A stretch of DNA of 33,033 bases from contig DAITMB010000052.1 of NCBI GenBank assembly GCA_036835375.1, positions 1-33,033 on the forward strand. Direction: 5' to 3'. Shown piece after piece: positions 1 through 9,400 of the stretch. A model generated the notes under the pieces. That model was not told where the DNA came from and made no database searches. It worked only from the letters and a program-made list of their open reading frames with translations. This stretch comes from JANQTF01 sp036835375. Lineage in GTDB: Bacteria > Bacteroidota > Bacteroidia > J057. Numbering within the stretch: the stretch's first letter is position 1; the number at the start of each line of letters is the position of its first letter. The translations under genes were made by a program, and so were the position numbers.

Positions 1-928
1 CGACCGTCCCGGGTTGGGTGCCCGGCTTGACGGGGAAGGCCACTTTTTTCCCATCAATGGTAGGCACCTGGGCTTTCACGCCGAGGGTAGCTTCCGGGAA
101 GCTAATGAAGAGCGCGTGGATGAGGTTGTCGCCATCGCGCTCGTAAGATTCGTGTGGCTTCTCCTCGATCTCCACAATGAGGTCGCCGGAGGCGCCGCCG
201 CGCAACCCAGCATGTCCTTTGCCCCTGACATTGATGTACATGCCTTGGGCTACTCCGGCGCGGATTCCTACGTCAACTGTGTCTTCTTCCTGTACCCGGC
301 CTTTTCCAGCGCAATTGTTGCAGGGTTGGGACACCACGCGGCCTTCACCCTGGCAAGTGGGGCAAGTAGATACCACGATTTGCTGGAAAAATCCGCCGCC
401 TGCTGTTTGGCGAATTTCCCCCATGCCTTGACAGGTAGGGCACGTATTGTAGGAGGTTCCGTCCTTGGCACCGGTTCCTGTACAGACTTGGCAGGTGACA
501 AATCGGTTGAGTTTCACCTTTTTCTCTACGCCCGTGTACACCTGCTCCAGGGTGAGCGAGAGACGAATCCGCACATCGGCGCCACGCTGGCCCCGCTTGG
601 GACCCCGCCCGCGTCCTCGGCCCGTACCGAAAATGTCAGAACCGAAAAAATCGGAAAAAATATCTTCAAACCCTGCTGAACCACCTGCGCCGCCCGCGGC
701 ACCGCTCAGGCCTGCGTGGCCAAACTGGTCATAGCGCTTTCTTTTTTCATCGTCATTGAGCACCTCGTAGGCCTCTGCCGCTTCTTTGAATTTTTTTTCG
801 GCTTCTTCATTTCCCGGATTTTTGTCCGGGTGATACTGGACGGCCATTTTTCGATAAGCCTTCTTTAGATCGTCTTTGCTGGCCGAGCGATCCACTCCCA
901 GCACTTCGTAATAATCTCTTTTTGCCAT
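1..928 (-). CDS. dnaJ: Chaperone DnaJ (Hsp40), C-terminus cut by the window edge
   Basis: DnaJ is a cytoplasmic co-chaperone that delivers unfolded clients to DnaK and stimulates its ATPase. About 309 codons are visible from ATG at 928. The J domain is at the N-terminus, beginning MAKRDYYEVLGV, and contains the HPD motif (VQYHPDKNPG) needed to stimulate DnaK. A Gly/Phe-rich linker follows (FGHAGLSGAAGGAGG). A zinc-binding region carries four CxxCxGxG-type motifs (CQVCTGTG, CPTCQGMG, CPTCQGEG, CNNCAGKG). The start of the client-binding C-terminal domain is visible (GIRAGVAQG, VRGKGHAG). Family members are about 370-390 residues, so roughly 60-80 residues lie outside the window. It sits 27 bases downstream of grpE on the same strand, the usual operon partner. 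Identification is secure. Confidence 0.97.
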   Translation of the reverse strand, partial: MAKRDYYEVLGVDRSASKDDLKKAYRKMAVQYHPDKNPGNEEAEKKFKEAAEAYEVLNDDEKRKRYDQFGHAGLSGAAGGAGGSAGFEDIFSDFFGSDIFGTGRGRGRGPKRGQRGADVRIRLSLTLEQVYTGVEKKVKLNRFVTCQVCTGTGAKDGTSYNTCPTCQGMGEIRQTAGGGFFQQIVVSTCPTCQGEGRVVSQPCNNCAGKGRVQEEDTVDVGIRAGVAQGMYINVRGKGHAGLRGGASGDLIVEIEEKPHESYERDGDNLIHALFISFPEATLGVKAQVPTIDGKKVAFPVKPGTQPGTV

Positions 929-955
929 GAGCAGTCTGTTGGGGCTTATGTTTAG

Positions 956-1612
956 TTAGGATTGGGGTTCTCCGATGATCACTTTCGCTACCCGGATCAC
1001 CCGGTCTTTAAGTTTGTAGCCTTTTTCGATCTCATCAATCACAGTTCCTTCTTGCGCTGGGTCTTCCACCGGAACAGTGGTGATGACCTCATGTACCTCT
1101 GGGTCCAGTGCTTTACCCAAAGCGTGGATGGGTTCCAATCCAATTTTTTGTAAGGTGTGTTTCATGCTTTTGTCCACCACCAAGATACCATCTTTCACGG
1201 CTGCCAGATTGTCAGTCTTGTCGATGGCTTCGAGCGTGCGATCGAAGTTGTCGAGCACGGGCAAAAGTTGTAGCATAAGGTCTTGGTTGGCGAATCGTAT
1301 GGCGTCCGAAGACTCTTTAGTCTTACGCTTACGGAAGTTCTCAAAATCCGCTTGCAAGCGCAGACGCAGTCCTTTTTCCGCTTCTAGTTCCGTAGAGAGC
1401 GCCTTCACACGGCCGGCGACTTCCTGTAGAATGAGCATCGCTTCCTCCATGTTTTGAGGCACCTTGGCTTCTTGCGTGTCGGAGCTTTCGGCTGTTTCTG
1501 CTGATGAAGGGGCCGTTGCGGCATCGGATTGCTCGGGTAGAGATCCTTCGTGGAGCGGTGTTTCTACTGTGGACTCCACTTCTGTTGTGTGTTGGTTGAT
1601 TTCTTCGTTCAT
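956..1612 (-). CDS. grpE: GrpE nucleotide exchange factor for DnaK
   Basis: This cytoplasmic protein of 218 residues releases ADP from DnaK and works with DnaJ, encoded immediately downstream. The first 50 or so residues are acidic, low-complexity and probably disordered (many E, T, S, A). A long coiled-coil helix follows, around residues 55-105 (KALSTELEAEKGLRLRLQAD). The conserved family segment is FENFRKRKTKES, then the four-helix and beta-wing region (LLPVLDNFDRTLEA, GLEPIHALGKALDPEVHEV, EGTVIDEIEKGYKLKDRVIR, AKVIIG). The ATG at 1612 is the only sensible start before the acidic tail. An inverted repeat lies 68-86 bases upstream and could be an operator. No CIRCE element (TTAGCACTC-N9-GAGTGCTAA) is visible. 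Confidence 0.97.
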   Translation of the reverse strand: MNEEINQHTTEVESTVETPLHEGSLPEQSDAATAPSSAETAESSDTQEAKVPQNMEEAMLILQEVAGRVKALSTELEAEKGLRLRLQADFENFRKRKTKESSDAIRFANQDLMLQLLPVLDNFDRTLEAIDKTDNLAAVKDGILVVDKSMKHTLQKIGLEPIHALGKALDPEVHEVITTVPVEDPAQEGTVIDEIEKGYKLKDRVIRVAKVIIGEPQS

Positions 1613-1679
1613 GTAAGCTGGTTATCTTCTCGATGGAGATGCATCAGATAGGGTGCCATCCTTAACTGATCACAATGTG

Positions 1680-1698
1680 TGCCATTGCCACAATGGCA
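1680..1698. promoter_or_regulatory. Perfect inverted repeat upstream of grpE (possible operator)
   Basis: TGCCATTG-CCA-CAATGGCA: 8-bp arms match exactly around a 3-base centre. A second perfect repeat, GTGAC-aaaatg-GTCAC, lies at 1716-1731. Both are in the only upstream region available to the grpE-dnaJ operon. The arrangement suits a dimeric regulator, but the sequence is not CIRCE, and I do not recognise the regulator. Confidence 0.4.
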
Positions 1699-1866
1699 AA
1701 TTTTCGCCGAGAGAAGTGACAAAATGGTCACGACGAAGATACGCACAAGAAATGGAGGCTGCACCTCTTGCAGGGATTGACGCCGGAAAAGGCGCCAGAA
1801 ATTCTTACAAGCCTCAGGAGCCCTCCCGATCAGGAGCAGCGCAAGGTGAGAGACTGCTTGGTTTCA

Positions 1867-1908
1867 AGTGCAGGTAAGACATTTAAAATTGAATTCAGCA
1901 CCTGCACT
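1867..1908. repeat. Inverted repeat just downstream of the thioredoxin-like gene
   Basis: The 9-bp arms AGTGCAGGT (1867-1875) and ACCTGCACT (1900-1908) are perfectly complementary around a 24-base AT-rich loop. The nearer arm begins 15 bases after the stop codon of the minus-strand thioredoxin-like gene. It may end that transcript, but there is no run of T after the stem on the minus strand, so it is not a standard intrinsic terminator. Confidence 0.4.
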
Positions 1909-1923
1909 AATGCCTCCCGACAA

Positions 1924-2337
1924 TCAACGAGAATTCGTTCGTTGGTACTCTTCCCAAGAAGTGCTGAGGTAGTGATCTTCTCCTAAGAAGCTCAGTATGA
2001 GGAGCATTTCCTCTGGGCCGTGGTAGCCGGGCACGGTGGTGATGGGTTGGAGCGTAGGGGCCAGGATGGTCGTGCTGGGGTAGGAGGGTCGGCCACTCAT
2101 CATTACGGCAGCAAACTCATGTACGCCGCGTGCGCCTTGCTGAAGGAAGCTGTAGGTCTTGCCGCCCAAGGTGAGGGCGCCTCGCTGCTCGGCGTTGAAT
2201 TTCACCGCGTGATAATTAGCATTGATGTAGCTCACGACGGGGGCTTTGCTGTAGGTATCCGCATCAAGCTTTTTGCACCATCCACACCAATCGGTGTAAA
2301 AATCAATGAGGATTTTTTTTCCGTCTTGCTGCGAAAG
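1924..2337 (-). CDS. Thioredoxin-like protein, N-terminus lost in the assembly gap
   Basis: The visible 137 residues begin inside the reading frame at the edge of the N run and end at a stop at 1924. The first part (DGKKILIDFYTDWCGWCKKL) is the classic start of a thioredoxin fold with a CGWC redox motif, followed by DADTYSKAPV. A cis-proline-type segment appears later (SGRPSYPSTTIL), and then GYHGPEEMLLIL. This fits the small thioredoxin-like families common in Bacteroidota, which are usually exported and reduce or isomerise disulfides. The signal peptide, if any, would be in the gap, so location is unknown. Its neighbour across the gap is a copper ATPase of the oxidase-assembly type. A thioredoxin with a role in cytochrome oxidase maturation would make sense, but the gap makes the adjacency unsafe. 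Confidence 0.8.
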   Translation of the reverse strand, partial: LSQQDGKKILIDFYTDWCGWCKKLDADTYSKAPVVSYINANYHAVKFNAEQRGALTLGGKTYSFLQQGARGVHEFAAVMMSGRPSYPSTTILAPTLQPITTVPGYHGPEEMLLILSFLGEDHYLSTSWEEYQRTNSR

Positions 2338-2437
2338 NNNNNNNNNNNNNNNNNNNNNNNNNNNNNNNNNNNNNNNNNNNNNNNNNNNNNNNNNNNNNNN
2401 NNNNNNNNNNNNNNNNNNNNNNNNNNNNNNNNNNNNN
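2338..2437. other. Assembly gap (100 N)
   Basis: Exactly 100 N, the usual placeholder for a gap of unknown length. It removes the C-terminus of the copper ATPase and the N-terminus of the thioredoxin-like gene. Any short genes between them, such as a ccoS, would also be hidden here. Confidence 0.98.
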
Positions 2438-4957
2438 TTGGTCAAAAATGCGCCATTTGAGCCACCATGTTGCCCCGATTCCTACGAGCACCACCGTGAT
2501 GGAAGAAATGGGCATCAAAATGGCTGCAATGAGGGGCGAGAGCCAGCCCTGGACGGCGAAGCTAAGGCCCACGAGATTGTAAGCGAGTGACAAGACGAGT
2601 CCCCGCTTGACCCAGCGCATGCTTCCGCGAGAGAAATCCAGCAGGCGATCTACATGCGATACGGATTCAGCGTCGAGGATGAGGTCGCAGGCTGGCGAAA
2701 AGGTGTGAATATCTTCCGCGACAGCGATTCCGACATCACTTTGCCGAAAAGCCCCCGCATCGTTGAGCCCATCGCCGATCATCATGACTTTTTCTCCTTT
2801 TTCTTGTTCCGCGCGAATGAAAGCGAGCTTGTGTTGAGGGGTTTGCTCAAAGCGCATGTCAGTTCCTTTCGGAAAAAAAGCCTGAAGTCGCTGCGCCTCG
2901 TCGGCGCGGTCGCCAGAAAGAATGGCTTGGGCATATCGGGTGCCTAATCGCCGAACGAGCGAAGGGAGACCTGTACGATAGGCTTGCTTGAGGCGCACAA
3001 TGCCCACCAAGCGGTCATCTACTGCCAGCCATGTTCCCGATTCACGTTGATCGCCGAATTCGCGTGTCTGGGTAGAAAGCGTGGATGCGACGAAGTCTGC
3101 CTTACCGATCACGATGCTGTGCCCAGCGACTTCTGCGTGCCCGCCCTGGCCTGGGTATTCTTTCCAGCCATAAGCGACTGCCTCCGATGCTTTCCATGCT
3201 AAGCTCAAGGCCCGACTCATCGGGTGGGTGGACTGGGCAGCAGCGCGAGCGATGTAGCCCTGCTCCTCCTGAGAGGGTGACAGGAGAACCTCCAAGTCTT
3301 TGGAGCCACCTTTCTGGGTCATGGTGCCTGTCTTGTCCCATACAATTTTACTGATTTCGGCCAGGCGCTCCAGCACCCGCGTGTTTTTGAGGTACATTCG
3401 CTGGTGGCCCAGGATTCGCATGGCGTTGCCCAAGGTCACCGGAATGGAGAGCGCCAATGCGCAAGGGCAGGCGATGATGAGCACAGCTGTGAATACGTTC
3501 ACGGCCATTCCCAACCCCGCGGCCCACCACCAGTAACCGCCCGCCACCAGTCCCACCAGCAAGATCATGGCGGTGAAGTATTTGGCAGTGCCGTCGGTGA
3601 ACGTGCGGAGGCGGCTTTCGTCGTTTTTGAGAAAGGCCTCGTCATTCCAGAGCTGCGTGAGGTAGCTCTGCGACACTTCTTTGATGAGCGAAAGCTCAAT
3701 CGAATCTCCCATTTGACGACCACCTGCATAAAGGGTGTCGCCTTGCTGCTTGCGAATCGGATCGGATTCGCCTGTGACAAAGGAATAATCGATGTGTGCC
3801 TCGGTGCTGCGCAAGATGCTGTCTGCTGGGATCAATTCCTGGTGCCGCACCAGTATGCGGTCTCCCGGCGAAAGGCTTGTTACGACGCAACTCTCCTCGC
3901 CTTGGGGGGTGATTCGCGTGGCGACGAGCGGAAAATACGCGGTGAAGTCCCGATCAAAAGAAAGGGAGTCGTAGGTTTTGTTTTGAAACCATCTTCCGGC
4001 TAAGAGAAAGAAAACCAGACCCGCCAGGGAGTCCATGTATCCCGGTCCGGTATGGCTGAGAATTTCCCAGGCACTGCGCCCAAACAAGACCAGAATCCCG
4101 ATCGAAATGGGAACATCAATGTTGAGGTGGCCTTCTTTCAGTCCGAAGTATGCTGAGCGGTAGAAACCTGTCGCACTGTAGAGAAGCACAGGCAATGCTA
4201 GGACCAAGTTGATGAGGCCAAAGAATCGCACAAATTGGCCGTCTAGTCCCACGTCCATTCCCAGATATTCCGGAAAGCTCATGAGCATGATGTTGCCATA
4301 AGCAAAGCCCGCAATCCCCAGTTGGAGGTAAAAGCCTCTGTTGTTGCGCTTTTTTCGCGGTTTGTTCGCATCGCTCAAGCGAATCTCAGGAGCGTAACCC
4401 AAGGTCGCCAGGAGTTGCGCGAGCTCTCGGAGAGAGGTCTGGGCAGGATCGTAACTGAGGCTGATTTCCTTCTTGAGAAAATCTACTCGTGATTGATGTA
4501 CGCCCGCTCGCAAACGATACAGATTTTCTAATAACCAAATGCAGGAGGAGCAGTGGATTTGGGGCAGGAAAAATCGTACGCGTTCTTGTGATTCGTCCCG
4601 GAAATCGAGGAGTCGAAGCCGAATCTCTGGCTGGTCCAGCCAGGCATATTCTTCGCTGCACCCTGTGATGCGAAGGGGGATGCCAGGGTGCGTTTCTAGG
4701 TCATAATAGGTACACATCCCATTTTCGGCCAAGAGTTGGTACACCGTTTTGCATCCTTCGCAGCAGAAGGTTTTCTCTTCGAGGCGAATGTGCTGGCTGG
4801 CGACTGGATCGCCGCAATGGTAGCAGGAGCTAGGAGAGCGATGGGAAGATTCGTTCACGAGTTGCGAATATTGGGATCGCAAGGTAGGTGAGGCGACCTT
4901 CGCCCAAGAGAAGGAGACGCAGGAGAATGGGTGACTTTTGTCAGGATGTACTCCCAT
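2438..4957 (-). CDS. ccoI: Copper-translocating P-type ATPase, CcoI/FixI-like; C-terminus in gap
   Basis: This inner-membrane P1B-type ATPase exports copper from the cytoplasm. The CcoI/FixI branch supplies copper for assembly of cbb3-type cytochrome oxidase. From ATG at 4957, 840 residues are visible. The N-terminus has a cysteine-rich metal site (CYHC at 45-48, CCEGC at 65-69), then a heavy-metal-associated domain with IHCSSC (Cys 136 and 139). Catalytic landmarks follow in order: TGES at 395-398, the membrane CPC copper motif at 497-499, DKTGT with the phosphorylated Asp 541, the STHP motif near 579, and GDGLND at 728-733. The last visible part (ISSITVVLVGIGATWW) is the final membrane helix region, so only a short tail is missing. 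A start further in (GTG before NESSHRSP) is possible. No oxidase genes are visible to confirm the CcoI role over a general copper exporter. Confidence 0.88.
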
Positions 4958-5336
4958 AATCCCTGATGCGCTTTCGCGCGTTCAGCAGGGTTTTTTTGTT
5001 TCTCTCGGTATTCGTTTTTCCAAGCTTTTCAGCATTCAACTTGATTACCGAAGACAAGCCCTTCTTGTGCACCAATACATGCGGGATTTGATCCGCTTGG
5101 GCGGTGATGAGGGTATCCAGGGAGGAGAAGCAGAAGGCGATTTTTTCTGCTCAGCTTCCAAATGCGTCAGCAGGTCGCTGGGTTTTCTCTTTCAAAAGTC
5201 ATTTGGTTCATGATAGGAAGTACAAAGCGTTTTAGCGCCTGCAACAATCATTTCCTGAGTATTTCTCGTAACTGTAGGGCGGTCAACTGCCAGCAGCGAT
5301 CGCGCTTTGACAATGTCATTAAGCTTGACGAAATGC
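4958..5336. other. Gene-free stretch upstream of the copper ATPase
   Basis: About 380 bases without a recognisable gene. Short open frames exist on both strands (for example about 91 codons plus-strand from 4938, and about 67 codons minus-strand ending at 5192), but neither resembles a known protein. No RNA gene, strong terminator or clear promoter was seen. Confidence 0.5.
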
Positions 5337-6107
5337 TCAGCGACCAGCCTGACTTGCCATGGGGGATATCTTGACTTTCGCTTGCGCCGCAACATTGTAT
5401 ATCACCGGCATTTGTCCTTTCCACATTTGCCACAATTCGTTGTCTAAGATGAGCCTTGCCATCAAGTGCCCGACGTTGATGCGACTGGTCTTGCCAGGGT
5501 TGAATATCGGGTCTCTGGTCGGGGACTTGTGCAATGAATATTCTGTTACCTCTTCATCATCGATCAAATTGTCTGGACGGACGACCACCCACTCGATTGA
5601 TGGATGATTTGGTCCGATGTTGAGTCGCAAATGGTCCGATGCTTTTTCATTGTCTGCGTGTGGCGGAATCAACCATCTGACCAATCCTATCACGATTTTC
5701 CGGGCCAGTGGAGCGGGTTCATTTAAATCTCGATTGCTATTTCCAGCAGTATTCATCAAGACAAACTTGACCGTTTGATCAGATGCACTGTGAATGATTG
5801 CTTCGCATAGCAAGCTGACGCTGTCTGCAACAAGTCTTCTCGGCATTCCAAACAGGCCTTTCAAGGTCATATTATGTCCTAGGCATGAAGCTACTGAGTG
5901 GCAGTCTGCTACAATGTCAGCCAATTTATCCAAAGAAATTTCAGTGATGTTCTCCTTGATCACAGTTACCAGCTTCTGGTCATTCCATTCGTCGGGATAA
6001 CTACTATTTGGACGAACAATAACTGTGGCTCTTTGTCCAGATGCGATCAATTGATTTACCAAAAGCTTCCCTGTCGCACCGCTTGCACCTACTACTAAAG
6101 TCTTCAT
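5337..6107 (-). CDS. NAD(P)-binding atypical short-chain reductase / NmrA-like epimerase
   Basis: A 256-residue Rossmann-fold protein. The dinucleotide-binding loop is at the very N-terminus (MKTLVVGASGATGKLL, a GxxGxxG pattern), which sets the start at 6107. The same frame is open for another 38 codons upstream, but that stretch looks untranslated. Later segments fit atypical SDR/NmrA-like proteins: VIVRPNSSYP after strand 2, ADCHSVASCLGHN, KFVLMNTAGNSNRD at the active-site strand, and EWVVVRPDNLIDDE. No catalytic YxxxK pair is evident, as is common in this branch, so it may be a reductase, epimerase or redox sensor; the substrate is unknown. The gene is visibly AT-richer than its neighbours (about 42-47% GC in sampled 60-base lines against roughly 55-62% in flanking genes), which suggests recent acquisition. 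It appears to be transcribed alone. Confidence 0.82.
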   Translation of the reverse strand: MKTLVVGASGATGKLLVNQLIASGQRATVIVRPNSSYPDEWNDQKLVTVIKENITEISLDKLADIVADCHSVASCLGHNMTLKGLFGMPRRLVADSVSLLCEAIIHSASDQTVKFVLMNTAGNSNRDLNEPAPLARKIVIGLVRWLIPPHADNEKASDHLRLNIGPNHPSIEWVVVRPDNLIDDEEVTEYSLHKSPTRDPIFNPGKTSRINVGHLMARLILDNELWQMWKGQMPVIYNVAAQAKVKISPMASQAGR

Positions 6108-6454
6108 TTCGTTTGGATTGACGTAATTTCCGTGTTGCAATTTGTTGCCGTGCAGATGGAAGAAACCATTGATACGGTGCTTTCCTGCGTCGAGCGCTTT
6201 CCCCCCTCGTCTCTGTTCCAACCCGCTCTAAACGTACCTATTCTTCCTCGAATCTTCTACTCTCCGGAATGGTGAAAAATGCGATGTTCTCCGCCGCGTG
6301 TCTCACCTGATGGCGGTCGGGCAAAGGGAGTGTACTTCGCTCTGTGACCGCGCATCCACCAGCAGCGTCATTTTCAAGCTCGCCTATAAAAAAAGAGCAG
6401 CCCCGGAGAGGGCTGCCCTTGATAAAGAAGGGTCGGGAGACCCTATGCGGTAAA
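6108..6454. other. Intergenic region with the receptor terminator
   Basis: About 347 bases between the 3' end of the Oar-like receptor gene and the start of the reductase, both on the minus strand. It contains the intrinsic terminator at 6388-6416 and, beyond it, the presumed promoter region of the reductase. A loose -7 candidate TACGTTTA lies near 6230 with no matching TTG element. Nothing else was recognised. Confidence 0.55.
6388..6416 (-). terminator. Intrinsic terminator of the Oar-like receptor gene
   Basis: On the minus strand, the stem GGGCTGC's complement pairs perfectly (arms 6397-6403 and 6410-6416, loop of six bases), followed after two bases by a run of seven T (plus-strand A at 6388-6394). 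It lies about 40 bases after the stop codon of the receptor gene. This is a textbook arrangement and marks the end of that transcript. Confidence 0.88.
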
Positions 6455-9400
6455 TTAGTTGAAGAGGTAACGCACACCAATCTGAGCGCTCCAGGTCTGC
6501 GAGAGAGCAAACACAGGGCGGAAAGATTCGGTAGCGAACTCGGAAGTACCAGGGATGGTGTTAAGGACAAACTGCGCGTTGCCTTGAGCATCTGTACCGG
6601 TGAAGTTGAGGAGGTTGCGTTGGAACGGAGTTTTCAGCACGCCCCACTCGGAGTTGATGAAGTTACCGATGTTGAGAATGTCAAGCGACAGTTGGAGCTT
6701 GTGAGCATCGTTGTTGGAGAGGTTGATGTCCTGCAACATGCGGAAGTCGAAGCGGTGGAGGAAAGGCAAAATACCGCCGTTGCGCTCAGCTACCTGACCA
6801 CGGATGGTGCTGAGGTAGGGATCTTGCTCGATGTAGTTGTCGAGATCGGTCCACTGCTGACCGGCTGTAGCTCCGCCTGGAATGTCCACAAGGTTCGACT
6901 GGGCTTGGTTTTCGGGCACAAATATCATGCGCTGCGATCCATCACCCCAGTTGCCGGAGTAAGCGTAGCTAAAGCGACCAGGTGTGCGACCGTCGTAGAA
7001 GAGCGAGAAGGTCGTGGTGTTCTTAGGATTGAAGGCCGAGGTGTTGACCGACAGATAGCCCACCACACGATGTGGCTGGTCAAAGCGGGAGAAACCGAGT
7101 TGGGGATCGTTACGATCTTCGTCCTGCACTTGGTTAGGCCACAGCGATGCTGCCTGCGAGCCACCTTCCAGACCATAGTCACGAGCCACGCTGCGGGTGT
7201 AAGCCACGCTTGCCGAAATGGCATTGCCGAAGGTCTTCTGGAGTTGGAAAGTCACCGAAGCGTAGAAGCCTTCGTTGATGTTCGTCAACAGGATCAAGTC
7301 GCGGAAATCCTGATTGGTATAGTAGTCAGCAGGGCCTGCGGGCCAGCGTGGGTAGCTCACTGCACCGTTGCCGATATTCACCTGCGAAGGTGCTTCGTTG
7401 GTGTTGATGTTCACAGCAAGTGGACCATTGAGGTCGCGGGAATAGATCCCTTCCACTGTGGCTACAAAGCCGCCAGGAAGTTGCTGGTCCACAGCGAGAT
7501 TTGAGCGCCACACCATTGGAAGACGAAAGTCTGTGTCGGTGAGTGCGTAGGTGTTCGAAACAGTAGCCTCAAGGTCTTCAGGTGCCGGACGGTAAAAAGT
7601 CACATCATCCTGAAATCCTCTCCACTCTGGATTGCCGTCAACTCCCCACTGGTCGGGTGTGAGTCCGTAGCCACCACGGGTCACCCCGTTGCCGTTGACT
7701 TGGTTGGAGATCCATACAAAGGGGATACGACCTGAGAAGAGGCCAGAGCCAGCGCGAACTTGAGTTTTTCTGTCGCCAAACACGTCCCAGTTGATCCCCA
7801 CACGTGGCTGAACGAGCGGATTGACTGAAGGAAGTACTGACACGTCGGGAACAACGGTAGCGTCGTTGCGAGGGTTGGTAAACTCGAGATTAAGCTCGTC
7901 GAGCTTGGGGTTGTTAGGCAGATCAATCGGGTAGAAAGGCATGTCCACACGCAGACCAAGGCTCACGTTGATGTTGCTGGTGGCTTGCCAGTCGTCCTGA
8001 ACATAAACACCTAGTTGTGCAAAGCGGGTGTTGTCGGTCGGCAAGTCGCCAGGTCCGAGGAAAGAATAGCCTTGCAAGAAGAGGTCAGGGCGAACAGATT
8101 CGTCACCTTCGATCACAGAAGCCACGAAGTTGTCATAAGAGTTATAGCGATACACACCATTCACAGTAGGGTTGAAAGCGTTCTGAAAGTTCTGAAGCTC
8201 AAAGTTGACCCCGGCAGTGAAAGAATGCGCACCAGCAAAGTAGTTGAAGTTGTTCGTGATGTTGAAAACTTGATTGCTCAGCAAGTTCCCCACCGTAAAC
8301 AGCTCATTTCCCAACGTCATGTAGTAGAGCGGTGTGGTACCGTCGAACTCCATCACCTCGATGAAAGGAAAATCTTGACCACCTGGCACGCTGCGAATCG
8401 GGTCGTTGATCGCTGTGTATCCCACGCGGAAGTTGTTTGACATCTTGGGCGTAAGGATCGAGTTGAGCTCGGCCACCACAGAGGTCACGTTGTTGTCGAT
8501 CGAGTAGTGGCTATTGCGGAAGTTCATGGCTTCAATACCTGTGCGATTGGTATTGAAGTAGCGAAGCGCAGAGGGATGGTAGCGAAGGCTGTTGCCGTTG
8601 ACCTCTGTGTCGCGGAAAGCTTGGAAGCGATTGAAGCGCACCATCAACTTGTGGTTCTGGTTGATGTTAAAGTCAAGGCGAGCGTTGAGACGCAAAGCAT
8701 TGTTAGCGAAGTTGTAGCCTTCGTAAGGACCTGTTTCGTAGTCATAGAGAGCGAGCATTTGCTCACGCACAGAGTCAAGCCGTCTAGCTGGTACACGAGA
8801 CACAAGCAGTCCATCCGGAGCAAGCCCGTCACGAGTGGCCACCTTTTGAGGACCAGGGTTGTCAGCAGTTTCCTGCTCCACGCTTACGAAGAAGAAGAGG
8901 CGATCTTTGATGAGGGCACCACCCACGCGACCACCCACAATGCGGGTAGAGGCGCTGGAAGCACTCAGGTCTTGTTCTCCGATTTTTGTTCCGAGGAATC
9001 GCTCATCGCGGTAGTAGCTATACACAGAGGCTTGAAGTTGGTTCGTGCCGCTGCGGGTGATGGCGTTCACGCTGGCACCCGAGAAACCGCCTTGACGAAC
9101 GTCGTAGGGAGCAAGGTTCACCTGCACTTCCTCGATGGCGTCAAGCGACACAGGGTTAGAGCCTGCAAACTGACCTCTTCCGAGACCGAAGTTGTTATTG
9201 TAAATGTTCCCGTCGATGGAGTAGTTGTTGAATCGCTCGTCGCGACCACCAAAGCTACCGCCGTTGCTCTGAGGTGTGAGGCGGGTAAAATCGCTGATGC
9301 TACGGCTGATCGTAGGCAGAGCGTTGAGGGCTTCCTGGCCAACGTTGTTACCAGTGCCCTTGCGGTCAGGAGTAAAGAGGTCGCTGCGAGAGCTGGTGAT

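Larger units (their letters stand above)
1613..1923. other. Intergenic region between grpE and the thioredoxin-like gene
   Basis: About 311 bases with no credible gene on either strand. It holds two inverted repeats near grpE (1680-1698 and 1716-1731) and one near the 3' end of the thioredoxin-like gene (1867-1908), each listed separately. Reading toward grpE, a weak promoter-like arrangement is TTG (near 1674), 22 bases, then TATCTGAT, about 28 bases before the ATG. The -7 part deviates from TAnnTTTG at two positions, so I do not call it as a feature. Confidence 0.6.

Noticed and set aside
1613..1740. CIRCE heat-shock operator before grpE
   Set aside because: The TTAGCACTC-N9-GAGTGCTAA sequence is not present, and the repeats there have different arms.
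4938..5213. A 91-codon plus-strand frame overlapping the copper ATPase start
   Set aside because: No family resemblance, no promoter, and it runs antisense to the conserved gene's first codons.
5192..5395. A 67-codon minus-strand frame with a fairly protein-like translation (LVAEHFVKLNDIVKARSLL)
   Set aside because: It overlaps the 3' end of the reductase gene in another frame, has no recognisable family and no clear start. It could be a gene remnant, but support is too thin.
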